Assembly: GCF_021287135.1 (NCBI RefSeq)
Contig: NZ_JAJTBB010000078.1
Location: 62,001-126,000, forward strand
Reading direction: 5' to 3'
DNA from: Acidovorax sp.
Lineage (GTDB): Bacteria > Pseudomonadota > Gammaproteobacteria > Burkholderiales > Burkholderiaceae_C
Length of the DNA stretch: 64,000 nt
How positions within the stretch are numbered: the first letter of the stretch is position 1; each line of letters starts with the position of its first letter. Positions 55,811 to 64,000 of the stretch are shown in pieces. The position numbers and the translations under genes were made by a program. The notes below the pieces were generated by a model. The model searched no databases. It saw nothing but the letters and a program-made list of their open reading frames with translations, and was not told the origin of the DNA.

Positions 55811-56146
55811 CTACTGCTCGCGTGCGTGATTGCGGGTGTGCCGGGGCAATTCCACCACCAGGTCGGCATCGCCGAGCCGCACGCAGCAGGCCAGGCGCGA
55901 CTGAGCGTCCAGTCCCCAGGCGTTGTCGAGCTGGTCGCTCTCCGCCTCGTCCGCTTCGGTCAACGACGCGCCGCCCTGGCGCACATGCACATGGCAGGTG
56001 GCGCAGGCGGCCACCATGTCGCAGGCATGTTCGATGGCCAGTCCAGCGCGTAGCATCCCCTCGCACAGCGAGGTGCCGCGACGGCCTTCGAAATCCATGC
56101 CCCCGGGGCACAGCACGGGGTGGGGCAGTACATGGACGGTGGGCAT
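55811..56146 (-). CDS. fdx: [2Fe-2S] ferredoxin, ISC type
   Basis: A 111-residue adrenodoxin-like ferredoxin. Cluster ligands are in EHACDMVAACATCHVHV (C-x5-C-x2-C) and the later RLACCVRL. ISC ferredoxin supplies electrons for cluster assembly on IscU. Its start overlaps the hscA stop by one base (TGATG), so it ends the isc-type operon. Gap and nifV promoter follow. Confidence 0.93.
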   Translation of the reverse strand: MPTVHVLPHPVLCPGGMDFEGRRGTSLCEGMLRAGLAIEHACDMVAACATCHVHVRQGGASLTEADEAESDQLDNAWGLDAQSRLACCVRLGDADLVVELPRHTRNHAREQ

Positions 56147-58017
56147 CAGAGGCTTTCGAGGGCGCGGCCTGCCAGTGCCTTCTGGATGGACGCATTCATG
56201 CGTTGGGCCGCGAATCCTTCGGTCGCGGCGGACAGCTGGGCGCTTTGCAGTCGCAGGGCCTGCGCGTCCTCTTCGGTTTCCAGCAGGTCCGCCAGGCCGA
56301 AGGCCGCCTGGCGTATCGCCTGAAGATCGCCCGGGGCCAGCAAGGCCCCGTCCTGCGCCAGCGCGGCACAGGTGGCGTCCAGCAGGCGGCGCGCATCGAC
56401 TTGCGCCTCGCGCAGCGAACGCAGCTGCATGTCCCGGGCCGATGCACCCACCGCTTCCTGCAGCATGGATGCGATCTGGGCGTCGGCCAGACCGTAGCTG
56501 GGCTTCACTTCAACATGCGCCTCGGTGCCTGTGGTTTGCTCGCGCGCGGTGACCGACAGTAGGCCATCGGCGTCAATCTGGAAGCTCACGCGGATGCGCG
56601 CCGCGCCCGCCACCGCTGCGGGGATGCCGCGCAGCTCAAAGCGCGCGAGGGAGCGGCAATCCGACACGGACTCCCTCTCACCCTGCACCACATGCAGGCT
56701 CATGGCCGTCTGCCCGTCCTTGAAGGTGGTGAACTCCTGGGCTCGCGCAATGGGCAGCGTGGAGTTGCGTGGAATGATCTTCTCGACCAGGCCGCCCATG
56801 GTCTCCAGCCCCAGGGACAGTGGGCAGACGTCCAGCAACAGCCAGCCGTCGCCCGTGCCGTTGCCCACCAGCACATCCGCCTGCATGGCAGCGCCCAAGG
56901 CGACGACCTGGTCGGGATCGATGTCACACAGCGGCTCGGTGCCGAAGAAGTCGCGCACCGCGTCCTGTGCCGCGCGCATGCGCGTCGAGCCGCCCACGAG
57001 CACCACGCCATCGATGTCTGCCGTGGACAGCCGCGCGTCACGCAGCGCACGCCGGGTGGCGCGCAGGGTCTGGTCGATCAGCCCCTTGGCGATCTGCGCG
57101 AACTGGTCCTGGCTGAGCAGGGCCTGCAGGGTGCCGCCGCCGGGCATGGCGACGCACAGGGGAACGACCTCGCTGGACGACAGCGATTCCTTGGCCGACC
57201 GCGCCGCGCTCAGCAGCGCCCGCTGTGCGGTGGGCGCCAGCGCCTGCAGCCCCGGCACGCCGTGCTGTGCGCAGAACCACTCGGCCACCGCACGGTCGAA
57301 GTCGTCGCCGCCCAGCGCGGAGTCGCCACCGGTAGCAAGCACCTCGAAGAGGCCGCGCGCAAGCCGGAGCACCGAAACGTCGAACGTTCCCCCGCCCAGG
57401 TCGTACACCACAAAGGTGCCTTCGGCGGCCTTGTCCAGACCGTAGGCAATGGCGGCCGCCGTGGGCTCGTTGAGCAGGCGCAGCACATTCAGGCCGGCCA
57501 GTCTGGCGGCGTCCTTGGTGGCCTGGCGCTGTGCGTCATCGAAGTAGGCGGGCACGGTGATGACCACCCCGGCCAGCGGGCCGGCCAGGGCTTCTTCGGC
57601 GCGCAGCCGCAGGGCCGCAAGAATGTCGGCCGAGACCTGTACGGGCGAGCGTTCGCCCGCCGCAGTGGCAATGCCGACCATGCCCTGGGCGTCCACAAAG
57701 CGGTAGGGCAAGGCCTGTGCCTCGGTGACGTCCGACAGCGTGCGGCCCATGAAGCGCTTGGCCGAGACGATGGTGTTCTGCGGGTCCTCCACCTGATGCG
57801 CCTGCGCGGGTGCGCCCACCACGGCAGTGCCGCCGGGAAGGTAGCGAACCACCGAGGGCAGCAGTAGCGCACCGGTGGCATCGGGCAGCGCGCGGGCCTG
57901 CGCACTCTGGACGGTGGCAACGAGCGAGTTGGTGGTTCCCAGATCAATGCCCGCCGCCAGCCGGTGCTGGTGGGGAGCGGCGGAGCGGCCGGGTTCGCTG
58001 ATCTGTAGAAGGGCCAT
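56146..58017 (-). CDS. hscA: Fe-S cluster chaperone HscA (Hsp70 family)
   Basis: A 623-residue HscA. The ATPase domain begins [19 protein letters not shown], with [17 protein letters not shown] and [17 protein letters not shown] further on. The substrate domain follows (about 390-620). HscA binds the LPPVK motif of IscU, present in the IscU here at residues 99-103. Its co-chaperone HscB is missing from this operon. It lies 4 bases after iscA and overlaps fdx. Confidence 0.95.
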   Translation of the reverse strand: MALLQISEPGRSAAPHQHRLAAGIDLGTTNSLVATVQSAQARALPDATGALLLPSVVRYLPGGTAVVGAPAQAHQVEDPQNTIVSAKRFMGRTLSDVTEAQALPYRFVDAQGMVGIATAAGERSPVQVSADILAALRLRAEEALAGPLAGVVITVPAYFDDAQRQATKDAARLAGLNVLRLLNEPTAAAIAYGLDKAAEGTFVVYDLGGGTFDVSVLRLARGLFEVLATGGDSALGGDDFDRAVAEWFCAQHGVPGLQALAPTAQRALLSAARSAKESLSSSEVVPLCVAMPGGGTLQALLSQDQFAQIAKGLIDQTLRATRRALRDARLSTADIDGVVLVGGSTRMRAAQDAVRDFFGTEPLCDIDPDQVVALGAAMQADVLVGNGTGDGWLLLDVCPLSLGLETMGGLVEKIIPRNSTLPIARAQEFTTFKDGQTAMSLHVVQGERESVSDCRSLARFELRGIPAAVAGAARIRVSFQIDADGLLSVTAREQTTGTEAHVEVKPSYGLADAQIASMLQEAVGASARDMQLRSLREAQVDARRLLDATCAALAQDGALLAPGDLQAIRQAAFGLADLLETEEDAQALRLQSAQLSAATEGFAAQRMNASIQKALAGRALESL

Positions 58018-58021
58018 GGCT

Positions 58022-58345
58022 TTAGACGGCGAAGCTCTCGCCGCAGCCGCAACTGGCCTTGGCGTTCGGGTTGTTGAACTTGAAGCCCTCGTTCAGGCCT
58101 TCGCGCACAAAGTCGAGTTCGGTACCGTCCAGCATCTGAAGGCTGCGCGGATCAACGATGATCTTGACCCCGTGGTGCTCGAAGCACTGGTCGTCGGGGT
58201 TCATCGCGTCCACAAATTCCAGCGCATAGGCGAAGCCCGAGCAGCCACTGGTCTTGACGGCCAGCCGCAATCCCAGGCCGTTGCCGCGCTTGTACAGCGA
58301 CTTTTGGACGTGGCGCGCGGCGGCGGGTGTCAACGAGATGGACAT
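58022..58345 (-). CDS. iscA: A-type Fe-S carrier IscA
   Basis: A 107-residue A-type carrier. Ligand cysteines C35, C99 and C101 have exactly the E. coli IscA numbering, in [13 protein letters not shown] and SCGCGESF. It delivers [4Fe-4S] or holds iron during assembly. It lies between hscA and a second A-type gene. Confidence 0.95.
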   Translation of the reverse strand: MSISLTPAAARHVQKSLYKRGNGLGLRLAVKTSGCSGFAYALEFVDAMNPDDQCFEHHGVKIIVDPRSLQMLDGTELDFVREGLNEGFKFNNPNAKASCGCGESFAV

Positions 58346-58354
58346 GGCATTACC

Positions 58355-58729
58355 TCAGGCGGAAAACGAACTACCGCAGCCGCACGTGGTTTGCGCGTTG
58401 GGGTTGTGGATGACGAAGCGCGACCCTTCCAAGCCGTCTTCAAAGTCGACCCGTGCGCCCACCAGGTACTGCAGGCTCATGGCATCCACCACCAGTGCGA
58501 CTCCTTCCGTGGTGACGACGGTGTCGTCCTCGGCCACCTGGTCGTCGAAGACGAAGCCATAGGAAAAGCCTGAGCATCCGCCCCCCGTGACGTACAGGCG
58601 TAGCTTGAGTTGCGGATTGCCTTCTTCCTCGATCAACGCGGACACCTTGGCCGCGGCACTGGGGGTGAAGTCCAGCAGTCCGGGCAGGGGCGATGCGGCG
58701 GACAGCGGCGCTTCTTGGGGGGTGGACAT
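58355..58729 (-). CDS. Second A-type Fe-S carrier (ErpA/HesB-like)
   Basis: A 124-residue A-type carrier with ligands C52, C116 and C118 ([15 protein letters not shown] and TCGCGSSF). The first 20 residues are an extra low-complexity extension. It is more ErpA/HesB-like than the neighbouring IscA, so it may be specialised for nitrogenase [4Fe-4S] clusters. It lies in the place where hscB would normally stand next to iscA-hscA. Confidence 0.9.
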   Translation of the reverse strand: MSTPQEAPLSAASPLPGLLDFTPSAAAKVSALIEEEGNPQLKLRLYVTGGGCSGFSYGFVFDDQVAEDDTVVTTEGVALVVDAMSLQYLVGARVDFEDGLEGSRFVIHNPNAQTTCGCGSSFSA

Positions 58730-58753
58730 GGCGGTTCTCCTGGTTGGGGCGGC

Positions 58754-59194
58754 TCAGCTGCCGCGGGGCTCGCAAGCCTGCTGCTCGATCACCACCTCGG
58801 CGGAGGGGGCTGGCGGCTGGTGGCGTGCGCGGTAATCAGCCACGGCGGCCTTGATGGCGTCCTCGGCCAGAATGGAGCAGTGGATCTTCACGGGAGGAAG
58901 TGCGAGCTCCTCGGCGATGGCGGAGTTCTTGATCGCCAGCGCTTCGTCCAGCGTGCGCCCCCGCACCCATTCGGTGACCAGGGAACTCGACGCGATGGCC
59001 GAGCCGCAGCCGTAGGTCTTGAACTTCGCGTCCTCGATCACGCCCTGGGCGTTGACCCGGATCTGCAACTTCATCACATCGCCGCAGGCTGGGGCTCCGA
59101 CCATGCCGGTGCCCACCTGGTCATCGTTCGCGTCGAAGCCGCCGACATTGCGCGGGTTCTCGTAGTGGTCCACGACTTTGTCGCTGTAGGCCAT
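58754..59194 (-). CDS. iscU: Fe-S scaffold protein, IscU type
   Basis: A 146-residue scaffold. Conserved cysteines C37, C63 and C106, with D39 and H105, and LPPVK at 99-103 for HscA. The protein lacks the central ferredoxin and C-terminal Nfu domains of the full NifU, so it is IscU-like though nif-linked. A short tail after residue 127 holds an extra Cys (QQACEP). It lies 21 bases after iscS. Confidence 0.94.
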   Translation of the reverse strand: MAYSDKVVDHYENPRNVGGFDANDDQVGTGMVGAPACGDVMKLQIRVNAQGVIEDAKFKTYGCGSAIASSSLVTEWVRGRTLDEALAIKNSAIAEELALPPVKIHCSILAEDAIKAAVADYRARHQPPAPSAEVVIEQQACEPRGS

Positions 59195-59215
59195 GGTGTC
59201 TCTCCTGCCGTCGGG

Positions 59216-60460
59216 TCAATGTGCAGCCCACTGGATCGTGGACAGGTCGATGCCCGCCTGCACGAGGTCCCACAGGGGACTCATGTGGCGCAGGCGCGTT
59301 ACCACCTCGGTCACTTGCGCGATCGTGGCGTCGATTTCTTCCGCTGTCGTGAAGCGGCCGATGGAGAAGCGCACGGAGCTGTGCGCCAACTCGTCGCTGC
59401 GGCCCATGGCGCGCAGCACGTAGCTGGGCTCCAGGCTGGCCGACGTGCACGCGGAGCCCGATGACACCGCCACGCCCTTCATTCCCATCAGCAGCGACTC
59501 GCCCTCCACATAGTTGAAGCTGGCATTGAGGTAGCCGCAGGCGCGGTGCACTGGGTCGCCATTGAGCTCGACGCTGTCGAGTCGGGAGATGCCGGCCCAC
59601 AGTCGCGCGCGCAGCGCCGCGATGCGCGCGTTGTCGCTGGCCATCTGGTCGCGCGCCAACCAGAAGGCTTCGCCCATCCCCACGATCTGGTGGGTGGCCA
59701 GCGTGCCCGACCGCATGCCGCGCTCATGCCCGCCGCCATGCATCTGCGCCTCGATCCGCACGCGGGGCTTGCGCCGCACATACAACGCGCCAATGCCCTT
59801 GGGTCCGTAGATCTTGTGGGCCGACATGGACATCAAATCCACCGGCAGACTCTGCAGGTCGATCGCGACCTTGCCTACCGCCTGCGCGGCGTCCACATGC
59901 AGCAGAACGCCCTTGTCGCGGCAGAGGGCCCCAATGGCCGCGATGTCCTGAATCACGCCGGTTTCGTTGTTCACGAACATTACCGACGCCAGCACGGTGT
60001 CGGGACGCAGCGCGGCCTTGAAGCGGTCCAGATCCAGCAAACCGCTGGGCAGCACGGGCAGAACGGTGACCTCGAAGCCTTCGCGCTCCAGCTCCCGCAT
60101 GCTGTCGAGCACGGCTTTGTGCTCGGTGGCAACCGTCACCAGGTGCTTTCCCTTGGCCTGGTAGAAGTGGGCCGCACCCTTGAGGGCCAGGTTGTTGGAC
60201 TCGGTGGCGCCGGAGGTCCAGACGATTTCGCGCGGGTCGGCGTTGACCAGCGAACACACCTGCTCGCGCGCCAGTTCCACCGCCTCTTCGGCCGCCCAGC
60301 CAAAGGCGTGGGACCGGCTGGCGGGGTTGCCATATTGCTCGGTCAGGTAGGGCCACATCTTGTTGGCCACACGGCCGTCGACGGGGGTGGTCGCGGCGTA
60401 GTCCAGGTAGATGGGCAGGTGGCTGCGGGCAAGTGCGGGAGGGCGGCGCTCGTCTGGCAT
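59216..60460 (-). CDS. iscS: Cysteine desulfurase, IscS type
   Basis: A 414-residue PLP enzyme that takes sulfur from cysteine for Fe-S clusters. The PLP lysine is in [20 protein letters not shown], catalytic Cys in [20 protein letters not shown], and [12 protein letters not shown] and the IscS-type C-terminus [20 protein letters not shown] are seen. AGGAG precedes ATG 60460. It heads the isc-type run and has its own sigma-54 promoter and a NifA site shared with nifA. By position it does the job of NifS. Confidence 0.95.
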   Translation of the reverse strand: MPDERRPPALARSHLPIYLDYAATTPVDGRVANKMWPYLTEQYGNPASRSHAFGWAAEEAVELAREQVCSLVNADPREIVWTSGATESNNLALKGAAHFYQAKGKHLVTVATEHKAVLDSMRELEREGFEVTVLPVLPSGLLDLDRFKAALRPDTVLASVMFVNNETGVIQDIAAIGALCRDKGVLLHVDAAQAVGKVAIDLQSLPVDLMSMSAHKIYGPKGIGALYVRRKPRVRIEAQMHGGGHERGMRSGTLATHQIVGMGEAFWLARDQMASDNARIAALRARLWAGISRLDSVELNGDPVHRACGYLNASFNYVEGESLLMGMKGVAVSSGSACTSASLEPSYVLRAMGRSDELAHSSVRFSIGRFTTAEEIDATIAQVTEVVTRLRHMSPLWDLVQAGIDLSTIQWAAH

Positions 60461-60493
60461 GGCTGACTCCTGTCGGTGGGATGCCCTGCCTCT

Positions 60494-60508
60494 GCAACTT
60501 CGGTGCCA
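60494..60508 (-). promoter_or_regulatory. Sigma-54 promoter of the iscS operon
   Basis: On the minus strand TGGCAC-CGAAG-TTGC matches the consensus at all conserved positions, 34 bases before the iscS start. Confidence 0.88.
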
Positions 60509-60558
60509 TGTGCTTTGGGCCGTTGAACCCGCATTTTTTCTGTGCTGTCTGTGCAATT

Positions 60559-60574
60559 TGTTCTGTGCATGACA
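60559..60574. promoter_or_regulatory. NifA upstream activator site shared by iscS and nifA
   Basis: TGT-TCTGTGCATG-ACA, an exact TGT-N10-ACA. It lies 50 bases from the iscS promoter and 55 bases from the nifA promoter, almost at the midpoint. Confidence 0.82.
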
Positions 60575-60629
60575 TACCGCAAGGTCCGCGCTTTGTCGGG
60601 TTTGTGGCAAAGCCCGCGCCTGGCCTGAT

Positions 60630-60644
60630 CGGCATGTTTTTTGC
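60630..60644 (+). promoter_or_regulatory. Sigma-54 promoter of nifA
   Basis: CGGCATGTTTTTTGC keeps GG and GC at the required 10-base spacing and matches YGGCAYR-N4-TTGC. It is 87 bases before the nifA GTG. Together with the NifA site it predicts that nifA activates itself. Confidence 0.75.
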
Positions 60645-60731
60645 GTCGGATTTGTTGCAAGGCCGTGGTCTCGCGGTGGAGTCCCGCTACTGGTGCACCC
60701 CGGTCGGCATCAACAGGATGGGAGAGCCATC

Positions 60732-62450
<1,719 letters not shown>

Positions 62451-62608
62451 CGCCCGATTCGGCGGGCAAGCGCCGCGACTTGAGGGGCAGGGTGGCCGGC
62501 GTGTGCCCGCCTGTTTTCTTCTTTCCTTCTGTCCTTCTTTTTCTTTCTCTGGATTGCGGTGGCAGGCTTTCGTCGCCCAGTTCGGGAGTTGTTTCAAGGG
62601 CGTAGACG

Positions 62609-62661
62609 CTTCGTCGCAACCCCGACACTGTTGACCAAGCAACGTCGCACTTGCGACGAAG
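62609..62661. repeat. Inverted repeat before nifB
   Basis: CTTCGTCGCAA (62609-62619) and TTGCGACGAAG (62651-62661) are perfect reverse complements 31 bases apart. The right arm also lies within a tighter palindrome, CGTCGCA-CT-TGCGACG (62643-62658). The degenerate NifA site lies between and partly overlaps it. Confidence 0.6.
62629..62644. promoter_or_regulatory. Degenerate NifA site before nifB
   Basis: TGT-TGACCAAGCA-ACG matches TGT-N10-ACA except for the last base. It is 67 bases upstream of the sigma-54 promoter, in the range seen at the other promoters here. Confidence 0.4.
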
Positions 62662-62711
62662 CCAACCGGCCACCGGTTCCGCAAGGTCATTGATTTCAAA
62701 AGGTTTTTTGC

Positions 62712-62726
62712 TGGCACGGAATTCGC
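62712..62726 (+). promoter_or_regulatory. Sigma-54 promoter of nifB
   Basis: TGGCAC-GGAAT-TCGC keeps the GG/GC pair at the correct spacing; one base of the -12 element (TTGC) is changed. It is 46 bases before the nifB ATG. Confidence 0.75.
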
Positions 62727-62772
62727 AAAAGTCCCGGAAAGCGGCCACGGAACGGTCGCAGGAAGGGGTTTC

Positions 62773-64000
62773 ATGTCGACAAGCACCGCTGCGGGTTCCC
62801 TGCCCGCCAAGACGTACGTGTCCATCGGCGCCATCAAGCCGCTCGGCGCCAAGCTCGATGTACCCGAAGCCGGTGGCGGCTGTGGCACTTCCGGCGGCGA
62901 AGGCAAAGCCAGCTGCGGGTCGTCGGGCGGGCCCGGCGACATGCCGCCTGAGATCTGGGAGAAGGTCAAGAACCATCCCTGCTATTCCGAAGAGGCCCAC
63001 CACCACTACGCGCGCATGCACGTGGCCGTGGCGCCGGCCTGCAACATCCAGTGCAACTACTGCAACCGCAAATACGACTGCTCCAATGAATCGCGCCCGG
63101 GCGTGGTGAGCCAGAAGCTCACCCCCGAGCAGGCGGTGAAGAAGGTGGTGGCGGTGGCGAGCGAGATTCCGCAGATGACGGTGCTGGGCGTTGCCGGCCC
63201 CGGCGACTCGCTGGCCAACCCCCAGAAGACCTTCGAGACCTTCCGGCTGCTGCAGGCGCAGGCGCCGGACATCAAGCTTTGCATCTCCACCAATGGCCTG
63301 GCGCTGCCGGACTATGTGGACGAGATCTGCCAATACAACGTGGACCACGTGACCATCACCATCAACATGGTGGACCCGGCCGTGGGCCAGAAGATCTACC
63401 CCTGGATCTTCTGGAACCACCGGCGCGTCACCGGCTACGAGGCGGCCAAGATCCTGCACGAGCGGCAGATGCTCGGCCTGGCGATGCTGACCGCGCGTGG
63501 CGTGCTCACCAAGATCAACTCGGTGCTGATCCCCGGCATCAACGACGAGCACCTGATGGAGGTAAACCGCGAGGTGAAGAAGCGCGGCGCCTTCCTGCAC
63601 AACATCATGCCGCTCATTTCCGAAGCGGAGCACGGCACGCACTTCGGTCTGACGGGCCAGCGCGGTCCCACCGCGCAAGAGTTGAAGGCCGTGCAGGACG
63701 CTTGCGCGGGGGGCGCCAACCTGATGCGCCATTGCCGCCAGTGCCGCGCCGACGCGGTGGGCTTGCTGGGCGAAGACCGCTCGGAAGAATTCACGCTGGA
63801 CAAGATCGATGCGATGGAGGTCGTGTACGACCTGGACAAGCGCCGCGCCTACCAGGAGAAGGTGGAAGTAGAGCGCCAGGCCCAGCACGCCGCCAAGCAC
63901 GAAGCGCTGGCCGCCAGCACCGCGATGGACGTAGATCACGACATGAAGGTACTGGTCGCGGTGGCCACCAAGGGGGGCGGCCGCGTCAACGAGCACTTCG
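62773..64000 (+). CDS. nifB: FeMo-cofactor biosynthesis protein NifB, 3' end outside the window
   Basis: The first 409 codons of NifB, a radical SAM enzyme making NifB-co, the 8Fe-9S-C precursor of FeMo-co. The radical SAM motif C90-x3-C94-x2-C97 is in [16 protein letters not shown] Cys- and Gly-rich N-terminus (C37, C48) precedes it. [17 protein letters not shown], near residues 317-333, is the conserved second cysteine set. The NifX-like C-terminal domain has just begun ([19 protein letters not shown]) when the window ends. A sigma-54 promoter lies upstream. Confidence 0.97.
   Translation, partial: MSTSTAAGSLPAKTYVSIGAIKPLGAKLDVPEAGGGCGTSGGEGKASCGSSGGPGDMPPEIWEKVKNHPCYSEEAHHHYARMHVAVAPACNIQCNYCNRKYDCSNESRPGVVSQKLTPEQAVKKVVAVASEIPQMTVLGVAGPGDSLANPQKTFETFRLLQAQAPDIKLCISTNGLALPDYVDEICQYNVDHVTITINMVDPAVGQKIYPWIFWNHRRVTGYEAAKILHERQMLGLAMLTARGVLTKINSVLIPGINDEHLMEVNREVKKRGAFLHNIMPLISEAEHGTHFGLTGQRGPTAQELKAVQDACAGGANLMRHCRQCRADAVGLLGEDRSEEFTLDKIDAMEVVYDLDKRRAYQEKVEVERQAQHAAKHEALAASTAMDVDHDMKVLVAVATKGGGRVNEHF

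Larger units (their letters stand above)
60461..60731. other. Divergent control region between iscS and nifA
   Basis: 271 bases without a gene. Two sigma-54 promoters point outward and one NifA site lies between them; each is listed separately. A weaker GG-N10-GC match at 60606-60619 may be chance. Confidence 0.7.
62451..62772. other. Promoter region of nifB
   Basis: 322 bases with no gene. A T/C-rich stretch (62511-62550) is followed by an inverted repeat, a degenerate NifA site and a sigma-54 promoter, listed separately. Confidence 0.6.

Noticed and set aside
60606-60619. TGGCAAAGCCCGCGC as another sigma-54 promoter for nifA
   Set aside because: GG/GC spacing fits but the -12 element is GCGC rather than TTGC; the element at 60630 is much better.

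Overview
The window is one continuous stretch of a high-GC betaproteobacterial chromosome. Protein similarity, gene order (ubiE-ubiJ-ubiB, fmdB-DUF502-aspS, lolB-ispE-tRNA-Gln-prs-ctc-pth, recN-nadK-hrcA) and several intergenic repeat families all suggest the Comamonadaceae, close to Acidovorax. The right-hand quarter carries nitrogen-fixation genes, so the organism is probably a diazotroph. The nitrogenase structural genes nifHDK are not in the window. No rRNA, CRISPR array, insertion sequence, integrase or phage gene was seen.

Layout. 1-3896: ubiquinone genes ubiE (cut by the left edge), ubiJ and ubiB, with a Tim44-like gene among them. 4251-10088: a sodium:solute symporter, fmdB, a DUF502 protein, aspS, a lipoprotein and a NUDIX hydrolase. 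10112-19070: a TPR protein with a degenerate receiver domain (minus strand), then on the plus strand an EEP-family hydrolase, clsB, folE with a BLUF photoreceptor gene, an EamA transporter, a DUF429 protein, a small secreted protein and a histidine phosphatase. 19350-28621: a NitT/TauT-type ABC permease and ATPase, a MOSC protein, an AhpD-like protein divergent from an AraC regulator, a TTC38-like protein, a membrane-anchored unknown and an amidase. 28884-34265: a complete peptide-type ABC transporter (minus strand). 34477-37605: a YfhL ferredoxin, pth, ctc (L25) and prs, followed by tRNA-Gln. 37759-49476: ispE, lolB, a large TPR protein, mutM, a dynamin-like GTPase, mutY, rapZ, recN, nadK and hrcA. 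49530-64000: the nitrogen-fixation region.

The nitrogen-fixation region reads, on the minus strand, iscS-iscU-A-type carrier-iscA-hscA-fdx, then nifV-cysE(nifP)-nifW-fixA-fixB-fixC-fixX. On the plus strand nifA is divergent from iscS and is followed by nifB, which the right edge cuts. Together these genes supply sulfur and Fe-S clusters (iscS, iscU, carriers, hscA, fdx, cysE), homocitrate and the FeMo-co precursor (nifV, nifB), nitrogenase protection (nifW), low-potential electrons (fixABCX) and control (nifA). Sigma-54 -24/-12 promoters are readable before iscS, nifA, nifV and nifB. Exact NifA sites (TGT-N10-ACA) lie between iscS and nifA and before nifV. NifA carries the full C-X11-C-X19-C-X4-C cysteine motif of oxygen-sensitive NifA proteins, and no nifL is present.

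Four repeat families fill much of the intergenic space. They are long palindromes of about 155-160 bp (2 copies), a GC-rich hairpin element placed just after stop codons in the sense of the gene (5 copies), an AT-cored element of about 60 bp (5 copies), and a GTTCGGGCTGAGC inverted repeat (2 copies). In the first two families the stem sequence differs between copies while pairing is kept.
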